The translations under genes were made by a program, and so were the position numbers. Below are positions 18,867-28,680 of a stretch of 64,000 bases of DNA, in pieces (position 1 is the stretch's first letter; every line of letters begins with the position of its first letter). The notes beneath the pieces were generated by a model. That model was not told the DNA's origin. It did not search any database and worked only from the letters and a program-made list of their open reading frames with translations. Origin of the DNA: Serratia liquefaciens (GTDB lineage: Bacteria > Pseudomonadota > Gammaproteobacteria > Enterobacterales > Enterobacteriaceae); assembly GCA_012719855.1 (NCBI GenBank), contig JAAXZN010000050.1:62001-126000 (forward strand), given 5' to 3'.

Positions 18867-19448
18867 ATGCAGAGACTGCTCCTCGCCTCCACCTCGACCT
18901 ACCGCCAGATGCTGTTGGAAAAACTGCATCTGCCTTTTACCTGTGACGCACCGCAGGTCGATGAAACCCCGCTGGCCGGGGAAACTGCCGAAGCGCTGGT
19001 CTTGCGGCTGGCGACGGCGAAAGCCCAGGCATTGGCCATCGCCTATCCCGATCATTTGATTATCGGTTCCGACCAGGTCTGCGTGATCGACGGTAAAATA
19101 ACCGGGAAACCGCATACCGAAGAGAACGCCTGCGCGCAATTGCGCCAGGCCAGCGGCCAAAGGGTGACGTTTTATACCGGTCTGGCACTGTACAACAGCC
19201 GCAGCCAACATCTGCAGGCGCTTTGCGAGCCTTTCCATGTGCATTTCCGTGCGCTGAGCGACGCAGAAATCAGCGCTTATGTGCGTCTTGAACAGCCGCT
19301 CAACTGCGCGGGCAGTTTTAAAAGTGAAGGTCTGGGCATTGCGTTGTTCGATAAACTGGAGGGGCGAGATCCGAACGCGTTGATCGGTCTGCCGCTGATA
19401 GCCCTGCTGGAGATGCTGCGGGCTGAAGGCATCAACCCGCTGGTATAA
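18867..19448 (+). CDS. yceF: 7-methyl-GTP pyrophosphatase YceF (Maf-like)
   Basis: House-cleaning nucleotide pyrophosphatase, 193 residues from the ATG at 18867, which aligns with E. coli YceF; the open frame starts at 18828. The Maf signature is complete: [13 protein letters not shown] at the start, then [35 protein letters not shown] and [12 protein letters not shown]. It converges on rluC, with only 3 nt between the two stops. Confidence 0.93.
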   Translation: MQRLLLASTSTYRQMLLEKLHLPFTCDAPQVDETPLAGETAEALVLRLATAKAQALAIAYPDHLIIGSDQVCVIDGKITGKPHTEENACAQLRQASGQRVTFYTGLALYNSRSQHLQALCEPFHVHFRALSDAEISAYVRLEQPLNCAGSFKSEGLGIALFDKLEGRDPNALIGLPLIALLEMLRAEGINPLV

Positions 19449-19451
19449 AAT

Positions 19452-20414
19452 TTACTGGCCTTTGGCCTGCTTGCGCAATACCTGAAGGCAGTGGCGCAAC
19501 TCCTGGTCCATCGGCGCTTCGATACGCAGGGTTTCGCCGGTGCCCGGGTGTTCGAACCGCAGTGCCGCGGCATGCAAGAACAGGCGTTTGAGCCCGGTAC
19601 CTGCCAACTGGCGATCGAATTCCCGATCGCCATAGCGGTCGTCGAAGGCTATCGGGTGCCCTGCGTGCAAGGTGTGAACGCGGATCTGGTGGGTACGTCC
19701 GGTAATCGGGCTGGCCTTGACCAACGTGGCGTGTTCAAAGCGCTCCTCTACCTTGAAGCGGGTTTCCGACGGCTTGCCTTCGCTGTTGACGCGCACGATA
19801 CGTTCGCCACTTTGCAGAATGTTTTTCAGCAACGGGGCCTGTACGGCTTTGCAATGCGACTGCCATTGGCCACGCACCAGCGCCAGATAATCCTTCTGCA
19901 TACCTTTCAGCCGCAATTGCTCATGCAGCGAACGCAGTGCAGAACGCTTTTTCGCCACCAGCAACACGCCGGAAGTATCGCGATCCAGCCGGTGCACCAG
20001 TTCCAGGAAACGGGCTTCCGGGCGCAGAGCGCGCAGGCCTTCAATCACGCCAAAGCTCAGGCCGCTGCCACCGTGCACCGCGGTGCCTGAAGGCTTGTTC
20101 AGCAGCAGCAAATGATCGTCTTCATACAAAATGCAATCGGCCAGTGCTGCCACTTTGTCCAGCTTGGCGGAAACCGGTGCTTCTTCACGCTCGGCAACGC
20201 GGACCGGCGGTACGCGCACCACGTCACCGGCAGCCAGCTTGTATTCAGCCTTGATGCGCCCTTTATTAACCCGTACCTCGCCTTTACGTACGATGCGGTA
20301 AATCATGCTCTTCGGCACGCCTTTCAGGCGAGCAAGCAGAAAGTTGTCGATTCGCTGACCGGCTTCGTCGTCAGAAATCGTGATTAATTGTACTGCAGGA
20401 ATGTTCGTTTTCAT
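19452..20414 (-). CDS. rluC: 23S rRNA pseudouridine(955/2504/2580) synthase RluC
   Basis: Isomerises three uridines in 23S rRNA. The 320-residue protein has an N-terminal S4 RNA-binding domain (about 15-80; [20 protein letters not shown]) and a catalytic domain with the invariant Asp in [16 protein letters not shown]. The open frame extends to 20507, but the ATG at 20414 gives the E. coli length and start MKTNIPAVQ. It is divergent from rne across a 552-bp gap. Confidence 0.94.
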   Translation of the reverse strand: MKTNIPAVQLITISDDEAGQRIDNFLLARLKGVPKSMIYRIVRKGEVRVNKGRIKAEYKLAAGDVVRVPPVRVAEREEAPVSAKLDKVAALADCILYEDDHLLLLNKPSGTAVHGGSGLSFGVIEGLRALRPEARFLELVHRLDRDTSGVLLVAKKRSALRSLHEQLRLKGMQKDYLALVRGQWQSHCKAVQAPLLKNILQSGERIVRVNSEGKPSETRFKVEERFEHATLVKASPITGRTHQIRVHTLHAGHPIAFDDRYGDREFDRQLAGTGLKRLFLHAAALRFEHPGTGETLRIEAPMDQELRHCLQVLRKQAKGQ

Positions 20415-20966
20415 GGAGCGGGATTCTAAATAGAGCGCGTAAATAGCGCCACTTCTTTTTCTGTGCTTAACTGTCTCTCTGACTGCAGGAGAAACCCTGA
20501 CGGACAATAAGGCAGCAAGCCGGTTTGAACGTTTGCGATTTCTTCCGCAGTTAAGGAAAAGTCACCTTGCTATAACAGTATCAGCAGTGGAATAATGCAT
20601 TTACTTTCCACGTTGATTCTCGTTAAACAGGGAAAACGGTGGAATTATAAAATTTGTCTGATGGCGCAAAAACGCAGCAATGGCGTAAGACGTAATGTGA
20701 AATCAAACAATTAGCGGGCTGCGGGTTGCAGCTTGGCCGGCAAATGGAATCAGATCTGTCGACGTAAATCAGAGGCTATTCCCCTAGTAAAAGTGCTGTT
20801 TTTCACAAAGAAATACAGGCTTACCGAGATAATGCGCCCCTATGCAGGCGACAACCGTGAGGTTGACGGCTTTGCGAGAAGACACGGGGTTTTCGGTTTT
20901 AATCCGGCCATGAGGTTATTTTGCCCGCAGCTTTGTCGATAATGTAAAAATAACGAGTAAGTTAAG
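20415..20966. other. rluC-rne intergenic region with the rne leader
   Basis: This 552-bp gap holds no convincing gene; a 69-codon frame at 20733 has no ribosome binding site and looks accidental. By analogy with E. coli, whose rne leader is about 360 nt and mediates autoregulation by RNase E, the last few hundred bases are probably the rne 5' UTR. Conserved pieces are visible, such as AACCGTGAGGTTGACGGCTT (20859-20878), which has the potential AACC/GGTT pairing of a leader hairpin, and TCGATAATG-AAAAATAACGA just before the start. Confidence 0.6.
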
Positions 20967-23900
20967 ATGAAAAGAATGTTGATTAACGCAACTCAGCAGG
21001 AAGAGTTGCGTGTTGCCCTCGTAGATGGACAGCGGCTGTATGATTTGGATATTGAAAGTCCGGGTCATGAACAGAAAAAAGCGAATATTTACAAAGGCAA
21101 AATCACTCGTATAGAACCAAGTCTTGAAGCAGCGTTCGTAGATTACGGCGCCGAACGACATGGTTTCCTCCCTCTTAAAGAAATCGCTCGCGAATACTTC
21201 CCAAGTAACTACTCCTCCCATGGTCGCCCGAACATCAAAGATGTGCTGCGCGAAGGCCAGGAAGTGATCGTTCAGGTTGATAAAGAAGAACGTGGCAACA
21301 AAGGCGCCGCCTTGACCACCTTCATCAGCCTGGCCGGCAGTTATTTGGTTCTGATGCCGAACAACCCACGTGCCGGTGGTATTTCACGCCGCATCGAAGG
21401 TGATGACCGCACTGAATTGAAAGAAGCGCTTTCTTCTCTGCAACTCCCGGATGGCATGGGCCTGATTGTTCGTACCGCAGGCGTTGGCAAATCAGCCGAT
21501 GCATTGCAGTGGGATCTCTCTTTCCGCCTGAAGCACTGGGAAGCGATTAAAAAAGCCGCTGAAGGCCGCGCTGCGCCCTTCCTGATCCATCAGGAAAGCA
21601 ACGTCATCGTACGTGCATTCCGCGACTATCTGCGCCCGGACATCGGCGAAATCCTGATCGACAATCCAAAAGTTCTCGATCTGGCCAAAGAGCACATCGC
21701 TGCCCTGGGCCGTCCGGATTTCAGCAGCAAAATCAAACTGTACAGCGGTGAGATCCCTCTGTTCAGCCACTACCAAATCGAATCTCAAATCGAATCCGCC
21801 TTCCAGCGTGAAGTTCGCCTGCCTTCCGGCGGTTCGATCGTTATCGACTCTACCGAAGCGCTGACCGCTATCGACATCAACTCCGCGCGTGCAACCCGCG
21901 GCGGCGATATCGAAGAAACTGCGTTCAACACCAACCTGGAAGCGGCAGACGAGATCGCTCGCCAACTGCGCCTGCGTGACCTCGGCGGTCTGATAGTTAT
22001 CGACTTTATCGACATGACCCCGGTTCGCCACCAGCGTGAAGTTGAAAACCGCCTGCGCGACGCCGTGCGTCAAGACCGTGCGCGCATCCAAATCGGCCGC
22101 ATTTCCCGTTTCGGTCTGCTTGAGATGTCGCGTCAGCGCCTCAGCCCGTCACTGGGTGAATCCAGCCATCACGTTTGCCCGCGCTGTAACGGCACCGGCA
22201 CCATCCGTGATAACGAATCTCTGGCGCTGTCCATTCTTCGTTTGATCGAAGAAGAAGCGCTGAAAGAAAACACCAAGGAAGTTCACGCTATCGTGCCGGT
22301 CCAGGTGGCTTCTTACCTGCTGAACGAAAAACGTGAATCGGTGAGCGCGATCGAGAAACGTCAGGGTGGCGTGAAAGCGATCATCGTGCCGAACGATCAG
22401 ATGCAAACCCCGCACTACTCTGTGCTGCGCGTACGTAAGGGTGAAGAAACACCAACCCTGAGCTACCTGTTGCCGAAACTGCACGAAGAAGAGATGGCTC
22501 AGCCGTTGGAAGATGCGCCGATGGAGCGCAAACGCCCGGAACAGCCGGCTCTGGCCTCGTTCTCTCTGGCCGCCGATGCACCACCACCGGCTGAAGAAGC
22601 CGTTGTTACTCAGGCCGCTGTTGCCGCACCAGTAACCAAACAAGCTGCACCAGCCGCTGCCAAACCGGGCCTGTTGGGCCGTCTGTTCGGTGGTCTGAAA
22701 GCGCTGTTTGCTGGTGAAGAACAACCGGCTGTCGAAGCCAAACCTGTCGTCGAAGCGCCTAAGACCGAAAGCAACGGTGAAAACCGTCGCCAGGATCGTC
22801 GTGGTCAACGCCGTCAGGGTACCGGTCGTAAAGACCGCGGTGAGCGTGGAGAACGTAGCGATCGTCCAGAACGCGGTGAGCGCAAAGAGCGCGGTGAAGG
22901 CCGTGATAACCGCGAACGTGATAATCGTGAGCCGCGTGAAAATCGTGAACCGCGCGATAACCGCGAAGGCCGTGAAACACGCGAAGTGCGTGACGAGCAG
23001 CGCCGCAACCGTCGCAATACGCAGCAAACTACCGCTGCAGTTACCGATGAGCCACAGTCTGAAGAAGCCGCCAAGGCACAGCGCGAAGAGCAGCAACAGC
23101 GCCGTGAACAGCGTGCCGAACGCCAACGCCGTCGTCAGGAAGAAAAGCGTCAGGCTCAGCAGGAAGTCGCCGCACTGGAAAGCACAGAGGCTGCTACTGC
23201 CAATACCGCCAGCGATGAAGATCACGAAGAACGTCAGATGCAGAATATGCAACGTCGTCAACGTCGTCCTCTGTCGCAGAAGGTTCGTGTGCTGTCTGCA
23301 GAAGAAGAACTGCATCGCGCAGCGGAAGAACTGCTGGCACCTAAAACGCCTGTAGCGAAAGCTCAGGACGCGAAACCTGCTCAGGCCGAAGAAAGCGTTA
23401 AACTGCTGCCGGAAACCGTTGAAGCGCAGGCTGAAGACGATGCACAAGGTGACAACCGCGCTAATGGCGAAAACGGCATGCCACGCCGCTCACGTCGTTC
23501 TCCGCGCCACCTGCGCGTTAGCGGTCAGCGTCGTCGTCGTTACCGTGACGAGCGTTACCCAACTCAGTCGCCAATGCCACTGGCGGGGGCTTTTGCCTCA
23601 CCAGAAATGGCGTCAGGCAAGGTGTGGGTAAGTTACCCTGTCACACAAACTGCGCAAGTGATTGAAGAAGCTGAAGTTCAGGCCGAAGCTAGTGAAATCG
23701 CTGCCGATAACGTCATGGCACCAGAAGCCGTCAGCGTGGCCGCTCCAGTGGTTGCCGCGGTTGCTGAACAGGCCATCGCCCCGGTTAACCAGCCGGAAGC
23801 TGTTGCAGTCGCGGCTGAAGCGGTTGAAGAAGCCCAACCGGTTATTGAAACCGCTGAGCCAATCATCGCTGCTCAGGCTGAAGACACTCCGGTAGCAGCT

Positions 23901-24386
23901 GAAACACCAGCGGTTGAAGAAACTGCAGTGGTTGAAGCAGCCGCCGTGGTCGAAGAAACCCCAGCCGTTGAAGCTGTATCCGCTGTTGAAACTGCTCCTG
24001 AGGTTGAAGAAACTCCAGTGGCAGAAGCAGCGCCGGTATCGGTGGTGGAAGAAACGGCAACCGTGGCAGAAGCCGTCATCGAGCCTGTTGCACCTGTGGT
24101 TGAAACTGCCCCGGTTCAGGAAACTGTAGCGCCGGCCGTTGTTGAAAAACAAGCGCCGGCAGTGCAACAGCAACCCGCACCGGTACAGGCTGATACGCTG
24201 TACAAGCATATCGCTACGGCGCCAATGACCAAGGCCCCTGCACCGGACTATGTGCCGGAGCAGCAGCAACACAGCGATTGGCAGCGCCCTTCCTTCGCCT
24301 TCGAAGGTAAAGGCTCAGCCGGTGGCCATGCGGCAGTAAATCAAGCGACCGCACCGGCAACCAAACCGCAGCCGGTTAACGAATAA
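20967..24386 (+). CDS. rne: Ribonuclease E
   Basis: Endonuclease of mRNA decay and of rRNA/tRNA processing; scaffold of the degradosome at the inner membrane. The 1139-residue protein has the S1 domain (about 37-120), RNase H-like and DNase I-like parts with catalytic Asp in [16 protein letters not shown] and VIDFIDM, and the Zn-link CPRCNGTG (about 404). A membrane-anchor helix follows at [18 protein letters not shown], then an Arg-rich RNA-binding tract (about 610-690) and a second one ([12 protein letters not shown]), then the enolase motif region [19 protein letters not shown]. The C-terminal PNPase site is [15 protein letters not shown]...[15 protein letters not shown] long Val/Glu/Ala-rich spacer (about 890-1090) has loose VEETPAVE repeats. 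Confidence 0.97.
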   Translation: MKRMLINATQQEELRVALVDGQRLYDLDIESPGHEQKKANIYKGKITRIEPSLEAAFVDYGAERHGFLPLKEIAREYFPSNYSSHGRPNIKDVLREGQEVIVQVDKEERGNKGAALTTFISLAGSYLVLMPNNPRAGGISRRIEGDDRTELKEALSSLQLPDGMGLIVRTAGVGKSADALQWDLSFRLKHWEAIKKAAEGRAAPFLIHQESNVIVRAFRDYLRPDIGEILIDNPKVLDLAKEHIAALGRPDFSSKIKLYSGEIPLFSHYQIESQIESAFQREVRLPSGGSIVIDSTEALTAIDINSARATRGGDIEETAFNTNLEAADEIARQLRLRDLGGLIVIDFIDMTPVRHQREVENRLRDAVRQDRARIQIGRISRFGLLEMSRQRLSPSLGESSHHVCPRCNGTGTIRDNESLALSILRLIEEEALKENTKEVHAIVPVQVASYLLNEKRESVSAIEKRQGGVKAIIVPNDQMQTPHYSVLRVRKGEETPTLSYLLPKLHEEEMAQPLEDAPMERKRPEQPALASFSLAADAPPPAEEAVVTQAAVAAPVTKQAAPAAAKPGLLGRLFGGLKALFAGEEQPAVEAKPVVEAPKTESNGENRRQDRRGQRRQGTGRKDRGERGERSDRPERGERKERGEGRDNRERDNREPRENREPRDNREGRETREVRDEQRRNRRNTQQTTAAVTDEPQSEEAAKAQREEQQQRREQRAERQRRRQEEKRQAQQEVAALESTEAATANTASDEDHEERQMQNMQRRQRRPLSQKVRVLSAEEELHRAAEELLAPKTPVAKAQDAKPAQAEESVKLLPETVEAQAEDDAQGDNRANGENGMPRRSRRSPRHLRVSGQRRRRYRDERYPTQSPMPLAGAFASPEMASGKVWVSYPVTQTAQVIEEAEVQAEASEIAADNVMAPEAVSVAAPVVAAVAEQAIAPVNQPEAVAVAAEAVEEAQPVIETAEPIIAAQAEDTPVAAETPAVEETAVVEAAAVVEETPAVEAVSAVETAPEVEETPVAEAAPVSVVEETATVAEAVIEPVAPVVETAPVQETVAPAVVEKQAPAVQQQPAPVQADTLYKHIATAPMTKAPAPDYVPEQQQHSDWQRPSFAFEGKGSAGGHAAVNQATAPATKPQPVNE

Positions 24387-24402
24387 GTTAATCTGCTTCG
24401 AT

Positions 24403-24432
24403 AAAAAAACCCGCCATCCGGCGGGTTTTTTA
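24403..24432. terminator. Terminator after rne
   Basis: AACCCGCC-ATCC-GGCGGGTT with A-run on the left and T-run on the right. It lies between rne and the convergent ABM-domain gene and can work in both directions. Confidence 0.88.
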
Positions 24433-24448
24433 TTGCCCAAAAATAAAC

Positions 24449-24736
24449 TCAGGCAATTTTCTTCAATTGCTTGATATCCAGCAAATCCAGCTTGCCGTCA
24501 ATGCTGGCGACAAACTGCTTAAAATGCTCGGTGGCGTTGTGTTTTTCCAGCGCCTCTGCGCTTGCCCAGCGTTCAAAGAACACGAAGGTGCCTGGTTTTT
24601 CAAGGTCGCGGTGCAGATCATATTGCAGATTGCCCAGTTCCTGACGGCTTGGATCGATAATCTCATGCACCGCATCGCTGACGGCCGAAACAAACTCAGG
24701 TTTAGCCTGCAGGGTGGCAATAACTCGCACTTCCAT
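24449..24736 (-). CDS. Antibiotic biosynthesis monooxygenase (ABM) domain protein, YgiN-like
   Basis: A 95-residue single-domain protein of the dimeric alpha/beta barrel class. It has the ABM pattern MEVRVIATLQAKPEF, LGNLQYDLHRDLEKPGTFVFFERW and EHFKQFVASIDGKLDLLDI. Relatives such as YgiN are quinol monooxygenases, and others act in autoinducer or antibiotic chemistry, so the substrate stays open. The frame is open upstream to 24871, but the ATG at 24736 has a GGAG site and the family start. It lies alone between rne and pyrC. Confidence 0.8.
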   Translation of the reverse strand: MEVRVIATLQAKPEFVSAVSDAVHEIIDPSRQELGNLQYDLHRDLEKPGTFVFFERWASAEALEKHNATEHFKQFVASIDGKLDLLDIKQLKKIA

Positions 24737-24959
24737 TTTATTCTCCCATTCCAATGTGATTGTTGATAACCCGACAGTGATGACGCGGGGATCATTAAAA
24801 TCCTTGCCACTATGCACCCGATAACCCATTGATTTCAACTTGCCGTGAACAAACAGATGCATCGCGGGCACTTTCCGCTTATCCTTGTACCCCGGCGTGA
24901 ATAAGCCCCCATTATTCGCTTTTACTCAGACCCGTATCTAACCGCCGGAGCCTTGTACC

Positions 24960-26006
24960 ATGACCGCACAGCCTCAAGCCCTGAAAATCCGCCGCCCTGA
25001 CGACTGGCATATTCATCTGCGTGACGACGATATGCTGAAAACGGTTTTGCCCTATACCAGTCAGGTGTTCGGCCGGGCGATTGTGATGCCGAACCTGGCT
25101 CCGCCAATTACTACCGTAGAAGCCGCCCGAGCGTATCGCGATCGCATTCTGGCAGCCGTCCCTCAGGGGCACAACTTTACCCCGCTGATGACCTGCTACC
25201 TGACCAATTCACTGGCCGCTGCAGAACTGGTTAATGGGTTTGAGCAAGGCGTTTTCACTGCGGCCAAGCTCTATCCTGCCAATGCCACGACCAACTCCAG
25301 CCATGGCGTCAGCGATGTGAAGGCCATTTACCCGCTGTTTGAGAAAATGCAAAAAATCGGCATGCCGCTGCTGATTCACGGTGAAGTGACCGATGCCGCC
25401 GTCGATATTTTCGATCGCGAGGCTCGCTTTATTGATCAGGTTATGGAGCCCATTCGTCGCCAGTTCCCGGAGTTGAAAATTGTCTTCGAGCACATCACCA
25501 CCAAAGAAGCGGCGCAGTACGTGCAAGAAGGCAATCGATTCCTTGGCGCGACAATCACCCCGCAGCATCTGATGTTTAACCGCAACCACATGCTGGTAGG
25601 TGGCATTCGTCCGCACCTGTTCTGCCTGCCGATCCTCAAGCGTAATATTCACCAGGATGCGCTGCGCAAAGCCGTTGCCAGCGGTTCGGATCGTTTTTTC
25701 CTCGGTACCGACTCCGCCCCTCATGCCAAACACCGTAAGGAATCGAGCTGCGGCTGCGCTGGCGTATTCAATGCGCCTAACGCTATTCCGGCCTATGCCA
25801 GCGTGTTCGAGGAACTGGGCGCACTAGAGCACCTGGAAGCTTTCTGTTCCCTCAACGGGCCCGGCTTTTATGGTTTGCCGGTCAATACCGATTTCATCGA
25901 ACTGCAGCGCGTGCCAACCACTCAGGCGGAAGAGATCGCCATGGGCAGCGAAACGGTGGTGCCCTTCCTGGCCGGAGAGACGCTGAAGTGGTCAGTGAAA
26001 GCATAA
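24960..26006 (+). CDS. pyrC: Dihydroorotase
   Basis: Third step of pyrimidine synthesis, cyclising carbamoyl aspartate. The 348-residue type II enzyme has the metal-binding [15 protein letters not shown] near residue 16, the carboxylated Lys in [15 protein letters not shown] (about 103), His ligands in LIHGEVT and EHITT, and the catalytic Asp in LGTDSAPH. Length equals E. coli PyrC. In E. coli, translation is controlled by start-site selection in a short leader; the CCGGAGCC run just before this ATG could play that part, which is inference. Confidence 0.95.
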   Translation: MTAQPQALKIRRPDDWHIHLRDDDMLKTVLPYTSQVFGRAIVMPNLAPPITTVEAARAYRDRILAAVPQGHNFTPLMTCYLTNSLAAAELVNGFEQGVFTAAKLYPANATTNSSHGVSDVKAIYPLFEKMQKIGMPLLIHGEVTDAAVDIFDREARFIDQVMEPIRRQFPELKIVFEHITTKEAAQYVQEGNRFLGATITPQHLMFNRNHMLVGGIRPHLFCLPILKRNIHQDALRKAVASGSDRFFLGTDSAPHAKHRKESSCGCAGVFNAPNAIPAYASVFEELGALEHLEAFCSLNGPGFYGLPVNTDFIELQRVPTTQAEEIAMGSETVVPFLAGETLKWSVKA

Positions 26007-26049
26007 TCTTCTTTTTTTAACGCAGCCTATTGCCCCCACGCACGGTTAA

Positions 26050-26065
26050 CTGTATAAATATCCAG
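26050..26065. promoter_or_regulatory. LexA box upstream of dinI
   Basis: CTGTATAAATATCCAG fits the LexA consensus CTG-N10-CAG with an AT-rich centre. It ends 21 nt before the dinI ATG, at the expected promoter position, and predicts SOS induction. Confidence 0.85.
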
Positions 26066-26086
26066 TAAATCGCTTCGGGGGCAATT

Positions 26087-26326
26087 ATGCGTGTTGAAGT
26101 CACTATAGATAAAACCAAACCGCTACCGGCAGGCGCCATTGAAGCGCTGACTGGCGAGCTGGGTAAACGGGTAAACCGCCAATTTCCAGATGCCGTGGTT
26201 CAGGTGCGTTATGCCGGTTCTAACGGGCTTTCAGTACTGGGCGGCCTGAAAACAGATAAAGACCTGATCGAGGAGATCCTCCAGGAAACCTGGGAGAGCG
26301 CCGACGATTGGTTTAGCGCAGAATAA
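26087..26326 (+). CDS. dinI: DNA damage-inducible protein DinI
   Basis: A 79-residue SOS protein that binds and stabilises RecA filaments and modulates UmuD and LexA cleavage. The N-terminal beta hairpin MRVEVTIDKTKPLPAGAI and the acidic C-terminal helix EEILQETWESADDWF, which mimics DNA, match E. coli DinI. It sits after pyrC as in E. coli, with its own LexA box. A terminator-like hairpin follows. Confidence 0.96.
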   Translation: MRVEVTIDKTKPLPAGAIEALTGELGKRVNRQFPDAVVQVRYAGSNGLSVLGGLKTDKDLIEEILQETWESADDWFSAE

Positions 26327-26344
26327 TACTGCAAGGTAGTTTTT

Positions 26345-26370
26345 GCCGGGGGTCGCTCTCCGGCTTTTTT
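26345..26370 (+). terminator. Terminator after dinI
   Basis: GCCGG ... CCGGC stem followed by CTTTTTTG. It lies 19 nt after the dinI stop. Confidence 0.75.
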
Positions 26371-26462
26371 GTATCTGAAGCCCGGCACCGCGCGGTTAAA
26401 TTTCTGCTGGAAGAAAAGCCTTATCTGGTCTGTACTGAATGCTTTAACAGGAGATCTTTGAC

Positions 26463-26741
26463 ATGGCCCCGGACAAGGTTAAAACCGAAGAAGCGATGAC
26501 CTTTGGCGAACTGCTGGCGCTGATTGCCGATCAAAAACGTCGCCTGAGCGTACTTGAAGTGGCATTTTCCTACCTGACCTTTGGTTTGGATGACAAATCC
26601 AATCAGCTATTGATTCACAGCCTTAAGCTGGAATCGCAGAATCAAAATCGTGACGCCGAAACGCAAAAGCACTTTGCCCATTTGGCCACCGAGCTGGAAA
26701 AACGGCTGTACGCCGCCCCACCCCCTTCTGAAGTTGAATGA
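26463..26741 (+). CDS. Small helical protein, loosely IraP-like
   Basis: A 92-residue protein with no clear identification. It is predicted to be mostly helical: a first helix MTFGELLALIADQKRRLSVLEVAFSYL, then SNQLLIHSLKLESQNQN and a C-terminal helix with AHLATELEKRLYA. The first part recalls the layout of the RpoS anti-adapter IraP (hydrophobic helix, then LE-rich coil), but identity is too weak to name it. It has a good GGAGATC ribosome binding site and stands between dinI and bssS, in its own transcription unit. The coding call is firm; function is unknown. Confidence 0.75.
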   Translation: MAPDKVKTEEAMTFGELLALIADQKRRLSVLEVAFSYLTFGLDDKSNQLLIHSLKLESQNQNRDAETQKHFAHLATELEKRLYAAPPPSEVE

Positions 26742-26941
26742 CGACGAGATACCCGTCCGGAACGCATTCGCAAGTCACGCTGCAGAATGATCGTCCAATA
26801 TAAATATTTATTTTAAAAAATAAGCAGGGAAAAGCTCCACCAGTGATACCAGATGCGTATACTGTAATGGCTCACATGATGATGGGCCGCATTGATCCTC
26901 GTTAGTCACTCACGGTAGTTACTACTCAATAAGGGGTCTTT

Positions 26942-27196
26942 ATGGACAGAAATGATGAAGTAATTCAGACGCACCCGCTTGTTGGTTGGGATATCAGTAC
27001 TGTCGACGCTTATGACGCCATGATGATACGCCTTCATTACCTGTCTTCACTAGACCAGACGCCCGAAGACGCCCAAGTAGACAGAACGCTTTGGCTAACC
27101 ACAGATGTCGCACGTCAATTAATCAATATCTTAGAAGCCGGCATCGCCAAGATTGAAGCAACGGATTACCAGGACCTTGATCGTAGAAAACACTAA
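26942..27196 (+). CDS. bssS: Biofilm regulator BssS
   Basis: An 84-residue cytosolic protein that affects biofilm formation and AI-2/indole-linked gene control in E. coli. The segments NDEVIQTHPLVGWDISTVD and LWLTTDVARQLINILEAGIA are nearly the E. coli sequence. It is placed after dinI and before solA as in E. coli. A strong terminator follows. Confidence 0.95.
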   Translation: MDRNDEVIQTHPLVGWDISTVDAYDAMMIRLHYLSSLDQTPEDAQVDRTLWLTTDVARQLINILEAGIAKIEATDYQDLDRRKH

Positions 27197-27217
27197 TTCA
27201 CCGCACCAAAAAACCTA

Positions 27218-27249
27218 AGGCGCCAGCGATTTTCTCTGGCGCCTTTTTC
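27218..27249 (+). terminator. Terminator after bssS
   Basis: AGGCGCCAG and CTGGCGCCT form a perfect 9-bp stem with a short loop, followed by TTTTTCTTT. Confidence 0.9.
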
Positions 27250-27339
27250 TTTGCCCACGGGCAGCGCAACGGGTGCATTGCGGCGCTCAACCTTTTATCA
27301 TAACGAAATAAGAAACGTATAACAGAGAGGTTACGGCAC

Positions 27340-28455
27340 GTGGAATATGACTTAATTGTTGTGGGCAGCGGTTCGGTAGGTGCAGCAGCAGGCTACTATG
27401 CGACCCGGGCCGGCTTGAAAGTGTTAATGATAGACAGCGCCATGCCCCCACACCGTAACGGCAGCCACCACGGTGATACCCGCATCATCCGCCATGCCTA
27501 TGGCGAAGGCGAAAAATATGTCCCGCTCATTCTCCGTGCCCAGGCCTTATGGAATGCGTTGATAAAACAAACCGGCGAAGAGCTGTTTCAGGACTGCGGC
27601 GTGCTGAATATGGGACCGGAGCAGTCTGAATTCATCCGCAATGCGCAAAACAGCGCGAAGAAATTCCGTCTTAATACACAAAATCTGAGCGCAGAACAGA
27701 TTAACCAACGCTGGCCGGAATTCAATGCTCCGGAAGGTTACGTTGGCGTTTTTGAACCTGACGCCGGGTTCCTGCGTTCTGAAAAGGCGGTCGCCAGCCT
27801 GATCAAACTTGCCAAAGAAGCCGGTTGCAGCCAACTGTTCAATTGCCCGGTAACGGGGGTGCAACCTGTCGAGGGGGGTGTCGAAGTGGTCACCTCCGAA
27901 GGTCGTTTTCAAGGCCGCAAGGCCGTGGTCACCACCGGTACCTGGGTCAAAGCTTTGCTGCCGCAATTGCCGATTTCGCCGCTGCGCAAAGTATTTTCCT
28001 GGCATCAGGCCGATGGCCGCTACAGCATCAACAACCGTTTCCCGGCGTTCACCGCCGAAGCCCAGGACGGCAGCCATTATTACGGCTTCCCTGCCGATAA
28101 CGACGGGCTGAAAATCGGCAAGCACGATGGCGGGCAAGCGATGGAAACGCCGGATCAGCGCAAGCCTTTTGGCAGTTTCACCAGTGACGGAACCGAGGTG
28201 TTTCATTTTTTACGCCAATTTTTGCCGGGTGTAGGGGTATGTTTACACGGTGAAGCATGCAGCTATGATATGAGTCCAGATGAAGATTTCATTATTGATA
28301 CCCTGCCGGACTGCGATCGCTTGATGGTCATCAGCGGCCTGAGCGGGCATGGTTTCAAGTTTGCCAGCGTGCTGGGCGAGATCGCCGCCCTGTTTGCCGA
28401 GGATAAAACCTTACCGGTAGATATCTCTGCCTTTACGCTCAAACGCTTCAAATAA
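27340..28455 (+). CDS. solA: N-methyl-L-tryptophan oxidase SolA
   Basis: FAD enzyme of the monomeric sarcosine oxidase family that demethylates N-methyl amino acids. The 371-residue product starts with the dinucleotide fold [19 protein letters not shown], has [20 protein letters not shown] and the C-terminal [18 protein letters not shown]. The FAD-linking Cys is expected in [14 protein letters not shown] (about residue 307). The start is a GTG preceded by GAGAGG. Same position as in E. coli, after bssS. Confidence 0.94.
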   Translation: MEYDLIVVGSGSVGAAAGYYATRAGLKVLMIDSAMPPHRNGSHHGDTRIIRHAYGEGEKYVPLILRAQALWNALIKQTGEELFQDCGVLNMGPEQSEFIRNAQNSAKKFRLNTQNLSAEQINQRWPEFNAPEGYVGVFEPDAGFLRSEKAVASLIKLAKEAGCSQLFNCPVTGVQPVEGGVEVVTSEGRFQGRKAVVTTGTWVKALLPQLPISPLRKVFSWHQADGRYSINNRFPAFTAEAQDGSHYYGFPADNDGLKIGKHDGGQAMETPDQRKPFGSFTSDGTEVFHFLRQFLPGVGVCLHGEACSYDMSPDEDFIIDTLPDCDRLMVISGLSGHGFKFASVLGEIAALFAEDKTLPVDISAFTLKRFK

Positions 28456-28466
28456 CCCTCCTCCAT

Positions 28467-28510
28467 GGACATAATCGCCCCCGTCAGCACGCCTGGAGGC
28501 GGTTATGTCC
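28467..28510. repeat. Long inverted repeat downstream of solA
   Basis: GGACATAATCGCC at 28467-28479 pairs with GGCGGTTATGTCC at 28498-28510. It gives a 13-bp stem with one G-T wobble and an 18-nt loop. There is no T-run after it, so it is not a typical terminator; it could protect mRNA ends or be an operator. Confidence 0.6.
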
Positions 28511-28680
28511 CGCAGTTACACGCTGAATTCAGCGTATCAATTTGAAATATAGTGGGAATAATATTTCAACGGAAATTTCTGGCGCAAGTATCCGGATTTC
28601 CGAATTGATCCCCCGTGGTGTAAGTTCTATTTTACAGCTGATATGCCCCTGGTAATTTATCGCTCAACAAGGACGTCACC

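Noticed and set aside
20733-20942. A 69-codon ORF in the rne leader
   Set aside because: No ribosome site, no protein-like pattern, and it lies in a region expected to be untranslated leader.
22780-23010. Short tandem repeats in rne resembling a repeat array
   Set aside because: They are in-frame Arg/Glu-rich codon repeats of the RNA-binding domain; units are irregular, so this is not a CRISPR array.
22149-23447. A 432-codon open frame antisense to rne
   Set aside because: Its hydrophobic/Phe-rich composition is the mirror of the Arg/Glu-rich rne frame; the RNase E reading has full-length protein similarity and there is no ribosome site for the antisense frame.
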